Below, one piece after another: positions 59,463-64,000 of a stretch of DNA of 64,000 nucleotides. Under the pieces are notes generated by a model. The model saw only the letters and a program-made list of their open reading frames with translations. It ran no database searches and was not told the DNA's origin. The position numbers were made by a program, and so were the translations under genes. The number at the start of each line of letters is the position of its first letter. Position 1 is the first letter of the stretch. The stretch comes from AC-32 sp963719275 (GTDB lineage: Bacteria > Actinomycetota > Thermoleophilia > Gaiellales > Gaiellaceae), in assembly GCA_963719275.1 (NCBI GenBank), contig CAVRBT010000006.1, positions 124,001 through 188,000 on the forward strand. The letters are read 5' to 3'.

Positions 59463-60780
59463 CGATTCCCGCCTTCGCTGCCTGCTTCAGCGTCTCCGCC
59501 TCGATTACGCGCAGTTTGCCACGAGCCGGAGTTCCCGCCGGAGCGACTGCGGCTGCGAGGCCGAGTTTCGCGCACTCCTGGAGGCGCCGCTCCGACTGCG
59601 TCGCGGGCCGAAGGCGGCCGGTGAGGCCCACCTCGCCGAAGGCGGCCGTGCCCGCCTTGACCGGAGCGCCCTTGGCCGCGGAAACGATTGCCAAAGCGAT
59701 CGCGAGGTCGGCTCCCGGCTCGTCGATGCGGACGCCGCCGGCCACATTGACGAACACGTCTGCCTGCCCGAGAGCGATCCGCGCGTGCCGGGAGAGGACG
59801 GCGACGATCATCGCGAGGCGCTTGGGGTCGACCCCGGTGCCGACACGCCGCGGCATCGCCAGGTCGGTTGGCGCGACGAGCGCCTGGATCTCGAGCAGCA
59901 GCGGCCGCGAGCCCTCGAGTACGCACCCGACCGCGGCGCCGATCTCGCCCTCGACCGTGCGGCCGAAGAGCTCCGACGGCTCGGGCACGCCGACGAGGCC
60001 GGTGCCGGTCATCTCGAAGACGGCGAGCTCGTTAGTCGAACCGAAGCGGTTCTTCGACGCGCGCAGGACGCGGTGCTCGTGGTAGCGGTCGCCCTCGAAC
60101 TGGAGCACGCAGTCGACGAGGTGCTCGAGCACGCGCGGCCCGGCGACCGCGCCGTCCTTCGTCACGTGCCCGACGAGGATCGTCGCGACGCCGGCCTCCT
60201 TCGCCACGCGCAGCAGCCGCGCCGCAGACTCGCGCACCTGGCCGACCGACCCGGGCGCGGAGCCGAGCTCCGACGAGTAGAGCGTCTGCACCGAGTCGAT
60301 CACGCAGACCTCCGGCCGCTCCTGCTCGAGGGTCGCGCAGACCACCGCGAGCTCGGTCTCCGCGAGGATCTCGACCTGCTCCGCGCCGCCGAGCCGCGCG
60401 GCCCGCAGCTTCACCTGCGCCGACGACTCCTCGCCCGTGACGAGCACCGCGCGGCGTTCCTTCGAGATGGCTGCGAGGGCGCTCAGCAGCAGCGTCGACT
60501 TGCCGACTCCAGGCTCGCCGCCGACGAGCACGAGCGAGGCCGGGACGAGCCCGCCACCGAGAACGCGATCGAGCTCTGCGACCCCGGTCGGGATGCGCTC
60601 GGCCTCCTCGGCCTTGACGTCGACGAGGCGCAGCGTCGGCTTCGCGCAGGTTGCCGCGGCGGCCGCGGGTGCCTCCTCGACGAGCGTCCCGAACTCACCA
60701 CACTGCGGACATTTGCCGAACCAACGCCCGGCCGAGTAGCCGCAGTCGGTGCACGCAAACTTGATCGCAGGCTTCGCCAC
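59437..60780 (-). CDS. radA: DNA repair protein RadA
   Basis: 447 residues. The N-terminal zinc finger is CTDCGYSAGRWFGKCPQCGE, Walker A is GGEPGVGKST, the RadA-specific KNRFG motif is present (ASKNRFGSTNE), and a C-terminal Lon-like P domain has AVGCVLEGSRPLLLEIQALV. RadA is a helicase-like factor for recombination-intermediate processing and pairs with DisA. GTG start, 16 nt after the structured leader element. Confidence 0.95.
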   Translation of the reverse strand: MAKPAIKFACTDCGYSAGRWFGKCPQCGEFGTLVEEAPAAAAATCAKPTLRLVDVKAEEAERIPTGVAELDRVLGGGLVPASLVLVGGEPGVGKSTLLLSALAAISKERRAVLVTGEESSAQVKLRAARLGGAEQVEILAETELAVVCATLEQERPEVCVIDSVQTLYSSELGSAPGSVGQVRESAARLLRVAKEAGVATILVGHVTKDGAVAGPRVLEHLVDCVLQFEGDRYHEHRVLRASKNRFGSTNELAVFEMTGTGLVGVPEPSELFGRTVEGEIGAAVGCVLEGSRPLLLEIQALVAPTDLAMPRRVGTGVDPKRLAMIVAVLSRHARIALGQADVFVNVAGGVRIDEPGADLAIALAIVSAAKGAPVKAGTAAFGEVGLTGRLRPATQSERRLQECAKLGLAAAVAPAGTPARGKLRVIEAETLKQAAKAGIDAERAEGG

Positions 60781-60796
60781 CTAGCGCCCCTTCGAG

Positions 60797-60935
60797 TGAT
60801 GGTGCCCCGGCTCTCGGTCGCTAGCACCAGGCCACGGGCCGCGCTCGGCCGCGGCGCAGGCTGGCAACCTGCGCAAGGGCGAGGGTGGCTCGTGGCGCAG
60901 CGTGATAGCGGGCAAGAGGCAGGCTTCCATTGCTC
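60797..60935 (-). ncRNA. Candidate structured RNA leader upstream of radA, copy B
   Basis: Aligns with copy A at 10847-10985 over its full length. Paired changes keep the helices: CCACG/CGTGG in place of CCAGA/TCTGG, and CGCAGG/CCTGCG in place of CCAGGC/GCCTGG. The outer stem has CTCTTG against CGAGAG on the minus strand, a U-G wobble, whereas the plus strand would carry a C-A mismatch. This favours a minus-strand RNA. It ends 16 nt before the radA GTG. Confidence 0.6.
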
Positions 60936-60977
60936 GGAGGGGGACTACATCGTAGGAGCGCCCGCGGACGGGGACTG

Positions 60978-61928
60978 TCACGAAAGCGTGACGATGCAGG
61001 CATCGTGCGAGGAGCGCGCGATCGTCCTGCGCCAGCGCACGCGGCCGCCGCGGTCGAGCAGGCAGAGCGTGCCGGTGCCCAGGCCCGGCGTGACGACCCA
61101 GCCGTGAGCCTGCTGCACGTTGTACGACTCGGCCGGGATCGTCGTCGTCCGCAGGCGCCGGCCGTCGACGCGGTGGACGCGCAGCTTCCCGCTTTCTCCG
61201 CTGGCCACGTAAACGAGCTCGCCCCGGAACGTGAAGTGCTGCGGCGGCTCGTCGGCGGCCAGCCCCCTCAGCAGCCTGCCGCTGCAGGCGGCGTAGATCG
61301 CGACCTGCTCCCGGTCCCCGGAGCTGACCCAGACCCGCTTTCCGCCGGGCGCCCAGCCGACGTCGTGCGCGAGGAAGGGCGGCTCGAACCGCCGCACGAG
61401 GCGAGGCCGCGTGCGCATCGAGACGTCGACCACCGCGACCCGCTCGGCCTTCGCGCCGAGCGAAACCCAGAGCGTCCGTCCGGCGGGGTCGATCGTGACG
61501 TGCCGGGCGAGCGCGCCGACCGCGGCGCGGCCGACGACGACTCCCCGGAGAACGTCGAGCACCGCGACCTCGCCGCGCGTCGCGTCGCTTACGTACGCAT
61601 GGCGCCCGTCCGGGTGCCCGGCCGTGTAGCGCGGCTCGCCGAAGCCGTGGAGCACGTGCTCCACCTCCAGCGTCCCGGAGCGAACGAGCGAGACCGCCCC
61701 GAGCTCGGAGTGGGCAACGACGGCCATCGTCCCGACGGCCTCGATGCTGCGCGGCTTCGGCAGTGTCCGGACATAGCGCCGGACGCGGCCGCTCGGGAGC
61801 TCGACCGCGACCAACCGTGCCTCCTCGTCCGCGGTGACCAGCGCGGCCTCGACGCCCGCCAGCCGCGCCAGCGCGCTCGGCGCGGCCACCAGGGAGGCCG
61901 CGGACGCGATGAAGGCTCGTCGGTCCAT
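60978..61928 (-). CDS. Tat-exported YVTN-type beta-propeller protein
   Basis: 316 residues. The ATG at 61928 gives a twin-arginine signal, MDRRAFIASAASLVAAPSAL. The mature part is a run of propeller blades such as TAGHPDGRHAYVSDATRGEV, VTIDPAGRTLWVSLGAKAER and VGWAPGGKRVWVSSGDREQV. Function unknown; such proteins often bind ligands or partners at the cell surface. TAATCG 6 nt upstream is a weak -10. A GTCACG-AAAG-CGTGAC hairpin covers the stop. Confidence 0.82.
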   Translation of the reverse strand: MDRRAFIASAASLVAAPSALARLAGVEAALVTADEEARLVAVELPSGRVRRYVRTLPKPRSIEAVGTMAVVAHSELGAVSLVRSGTLEVEHVLHGFGEPRYTAGHPDGRHAYVSDATRGEVAVLDVLRGVVVGRAAVGALARHVTIDPAGRTLWVSLGAKAERVAVVDVSMRTRPRLVRRFEPPFLAHDVGWAPGGKRVWVSSGDREQVAIYAACSGRLLRGLAADEPPQHFTFRGELVYVASGESGKLRVHRVDGRRLRTTTIPAESYNVQQAHGWVVTPGLGTGTLCLLDRGGRVRWRRTIARSSHDACIVTLS

Positions 61929-61937
61929 CCGCACCGA

Positions 61938-62885
61938 TTACGACGTCGGCGACTCGCGAGGTCCCGCAGCGGGGACGTAGCCGGGCTCGGGGGCCGGACG
62001 GCGCCGCCTGCCCGCTCCCGCCGAGACGACCAGCAGGCCGCACAGCACGAGCGCGACGCCGCCGAGTTGCAGCGCCGACGGCGACTCGTCGAGGATCGCC
62101 CACGCGAAGAGCACCGACAGCACCGGCTGGAAGGTCAGCAGCACCGAGGTGAGCGCGGCCGGGAGCCGCGGGAGCGTGATCGAGATCAACAGCCAGCCGA
62201 GTGCCTGTGAGGTCCACGCGAGCACGAACAGGTAACCCTGCGCCCGCAGGTCCGGCGTCAGGTCGAGGTCGCCGATCACCAGGCCGATCGGGATGGACAC
62301 GAGGCCGGAGACGAGGGTCGCGTCGAAGAGCGGGCCCGCCGGGCGCCGCACATCGCGGTTCCCCTCGCGCAGCGCCAGCAGGAACGCGGAGTACGCGAGC
62401 GCGGTGACGATCCCGTACGCGACCCCGAGGCCCGGATTGCGGCCGTACGCGCCGTGCTCGAAGGCGCCCGAGATCAGCACGACGCCGACGAGGGCTACGG
62501 GAATCGCAACCAGCGAGCGGTTCGAGGGCCGCTCGCGCAGGATCAGCCACGCGAGCACGCCGACGAGCACGACCTGCAGGTTCCCGAGCACGGTCGCGAG
62601 CCCGGCGCCCACTTGCTCGATCCCCTCGTGCCACGCGATCAGGTCGATGGCGAAGAAGACGCCGGCGAGCCACGCGAGCGCCCGCTGCTTCAGCGGCCGC
62701 GCGCCGTAGCGGCGCCGCTCGAGCCACGCGAGCGGCCAGAGGATCGGCAGCGCATAGAGGCAGCGGAGGACGGCGCCGGTGGAGGGCGAGACGTGCGCGA
62801 CGCGGAAGAGGATCCCGGAGAACGAGATCGCGAGCGCGCCTGCGAGCGCGACCACGATCGGCCGATCGTGCAGCGGGTCGATCAC
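61938..62885 (-). CDS. EamA/DMT-family transporter
   Basis: 315 residues with ten hydrophobic segments in two EamA repeats (for example VVALAGALAISFSGILFRVA, VVLVGVLAWLILRERPS, LISITLPRLPAALTSVLLTF and LGGVALVLCGLLVVSAG). The family exports metabolites or amino acids; substrate unknown. GTG start with TAGCCT 6 nt upstream. Followed 9 nt later by the Tat propeller gene on the same strand. Confidence 0.9.
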   Translation of the reverse strand: MIDPLHDRPIVVALAGALAISFSGILFRVAHVSPSTGAVLRCLYALPILWPLAWLERRRYGARPLKQRALAWLAGVFFAIDLIAWHEGIEQVGAGLATVLGNLQVVLVGVLAWLILRERPSNRSLVAIPVALVGVVLISGAFEHGAYGRNPGLGVAYGIVTALAYSAFLLALREGNRDVRRPAGPLFDATLVSGLVSIPIGLVIGDLDLTPDLRAQGYLFVLAWTSQALGWLLISITLPRLPAALTSVLLTFQPVLSVLFAWAILDESPSALQLGGVALVLCGLLVVSAGAGRRRRPAPEPGYVPAAGPRESPTS

Positions 62886-62891
62886 GCCGCG

Positions 62892-62897
62892 AGGCTA
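62892..62897 (-). promoter_or_regulatory. -10 element for the EamA gene
   Basis: TAGCCT, 6 nt before the GTG at 62885; overlaps the end of the upstream gene. Confidence 0.5.
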
Positions 62898-64000
62898 GCG
62901 ACCCGGCGCTGTCGGTAACGCGGGCTCGTCGTGGGTGCCGCCGCGCTCGACCTCCTGGATGATCATGCGGTCGGTCAACCACTCGACTGGCGCGCGGTCG
63001 TCGGTCAGCGGGCTCCCGTGGGGGCGCACCGGCGCGAGGCGGTCGCGGAAGAGCGGCAGCAGGAGCCGGAGCTTCCCGCGCGCGCGGCCGGCGCGCTGTT
63101 CCAGCTCCGCCCTCGTCACCGGCTCGCGCAGCGCGAAGAGGACGTCGTTGTAGCGCAGCGCGCGCCAGCGCCAGGCCTGCGGGAACGCCGTCAGCAGCGT
63201 CGTCCCGACGGCGTCGGAGAGCTTGCGGTCGCCGGGGGTGGCGGCGACGTTCAGCGCGACCATTCCGCCCCGCCGCAGATGCTCGCGCGCGAGCCGGAAG
63301 AACTCGCTCGTCGCGAGGTAGAACGGGACGTACGGCTGGCGATAGGCGTCGACGACGATCAGGTCGTAGCGCTTGTGCGTCCGCTCCAGGAACGGCCGGC
63401 CATCCGCGGCGATCAGACGCATCCTCGGGTTGTCGCCGGCGCCGAACCAGCGGCGCGCGACGGTGTTCAGCTCGGGGTCGAGCTCGACCCCGTCGATCGC
63501 CGTCCCCGGGTAGTACCGCCCGTACGCGCGGCCGATCGTCCCGCCCGCGTTGCCGATCACGAGCATTTCCTGCGTCGGCCGTTCGAGCAGCGGCGGCAGC
63601 ATCAGGAAGAGGTCCCAGTAGCGGCCGGTGAGCACGGTATGGGGGCGCCAGGTCGAGTGGCTGACGACACCCTCGTTCAGCTCGAGGTCGCGGCCGCCGT
63701 TGCCGTCGGAGACCACGCGGATGTACTGATACTCGGACTCCGTCTCGAAGAGCGCGCTCTTGACCGCTGCGGGCGGAATCGCCAGCAGGGCGGCGGCCGC
63801 CACCGGTGCCAGCACCCACGCGCGGCCGGCAAGCAGCGCGGAGCCGAGGGCGACGCACGCCGCGGTGGCGACGATCGTCCGCTGCGTGCCGATCCACGGG
63901 ATCAGGACGAGCGCCGCGAGAAAGGTCCCGGCGAGGCTGCCGGCGGTCGACAGGGCATACAGCCGCCCCGCGACGCGCCCGGCCTCCTCCACGGTCTGCA
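62895..64000 (-). CDS. Fused spermidine-synthase-like membrane protein (partial)
   Basis: About 368 residues are visible; the frame stays open past the window edge, so the N-terminus is missing. The visible part starts with membrane helices (GRLYALSTAGSLAGTFLAAL and VLAPVAAAALLAIPP). A spermine/spermidine-synthase-type Rossmann domain follows: LVIGNAGGTIGRAYGRYYPG, IDGVELDPELNTVARRWFG, and IVVDAYRQPYVPFYLAT. The membrane-fused form is common in actinobacteria; real polyamine activity is unproven. Confidence 0.85.
   Translation of the reverse strand, partial: QTVEEAGRVAGRLYALSTAGSLAGTFLAALVLIPWIGTQRTIVATAACVALGSALLAGRAWVLAPVAAAALLAIPPAAVKSALFETESEYQYIRVVSDGNGGRDLELNEGVVSHSTWRPHTVLTGRYWDLFLMLPPLLERPTQEMLVIGNAGGTIGRAYGRYYPGTAIDGVELDPELNTVARRWFGAGDNPRMRLIAADGRPFLERTHKRYDLIVVDAYRQPYVPFYLATSEFFRLAREHLRRGGMVALNVAATPGDRKLSDAVGTTLLTAFPQAWRWRALRYNDVLFALREPVTRAELEQRAGRARGKLRLLLPLFRDRLAPVRPHGSPLTDDRAPVEWLTDRMIIQEVERGGTHDEPALPTAPGR

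Noticed and set aside
60781..63897. Very long Arg/Ala/Pro-rich open frame on the minus strand spanning four genes
   Set aside because: It is a GC-skew shadow of the real genes in other frames; composition is non-protein-like and it has no start signal.

Overview
This window is a very GC-rich stretch of a bacterial chromosome. Gene content points to an actinobacterium of the Thermoleophilia (Gaiellales/Solirubrobacterales-like) type: GTG and TTG starts are common, CarD and an Rrf2 regulator are present, succinate dehydrogenase is of the non-classical SdhABE type, and many small Cys-rich proteins occur. The class assignment is inference from gene content. About 65 protein genes, two tRNAs (Val-CAC, Thr-UGU) and an SRP RNA are supported. 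There is no CRISPR array, prophage or insertion sequence.

Layout. 1-1.1 kb: end of a nucleotidyl cyclase, a cold-shock protein operon with two tiny genes, tRNA-Val. 1.2-8 kb: SRP RNA, dnaX-ybaB-cNMP protein-recR, lysC-asd, a lone MshEN domain, a GNAT/Asp23 pair. 8-24.4 kb: phosphoesterase, sdhA-lipoprotein-sdhB-sdhE, an MprF-like synthase, pckA, two Xer recombinases (each apparently frameshifted), ArsR/SRPBCC, gltA, icd, mdh. 24.5-33 kb: SDR, PDZ-Lon protease, aminotransferase, sucC-methyltransferase-sucD, biotin carboxylase. 33-41 kb: NlpC/P60, two diguanylate cyclase loci, carboxyltransferase. 41-45.5 kb: a broken sulfate-uptake locus beside a Cys/Met enzyme, a glycosyltransferase and a beta-propeller. 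45.6-61 kb: clpP, then sigH-yacP-rlmB-cysS-gltX and, after accessory genes, ispF-ispD-carD-disA-radA, an order matching the Bacillus radA-to-sigH region. 61-64 kb: Tat-type propeller, EamA transporter, spermidine-synthase-like protein running off the end.

How genes work together. Much of central carbon metabolism is here: citrate synthase, isocitrate and malate dehydrogenases, succinyl-CoA ligase, succinate dehydrogenase, PEP carboxykinase and an acyl-CoA carboxylase. Signalling is rich in cyclic nucleotides: c-di-AMP (disA), c-di-GMP (two GGDEF proteins, one with HD-GYP, plus an MshEN domain) and cNMP (cyclase end, cNMP-binding protein).

Most notable. (1) A roughly 139-nt element occurs twice (10.85 and 60.80 kb), each 15-16 nt before a start codon (sdhB, radA), with compensatory changes in several helices: a candidate undescribed structured RNA. 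(2) A palindromic roughly 160-bp dispersed repeat at 7.9 and 53.5 kb. (3) A sulfate-transporter remnant made by fusing the start of the binding protein to the end of the ATPase. (4) Six single-base frameshifts in otherwise conserved genes, which look like sequence errors. (5) A recurring TANNNT hexamer 6-9 nt before start codons, implying widespread leaderless transcription.
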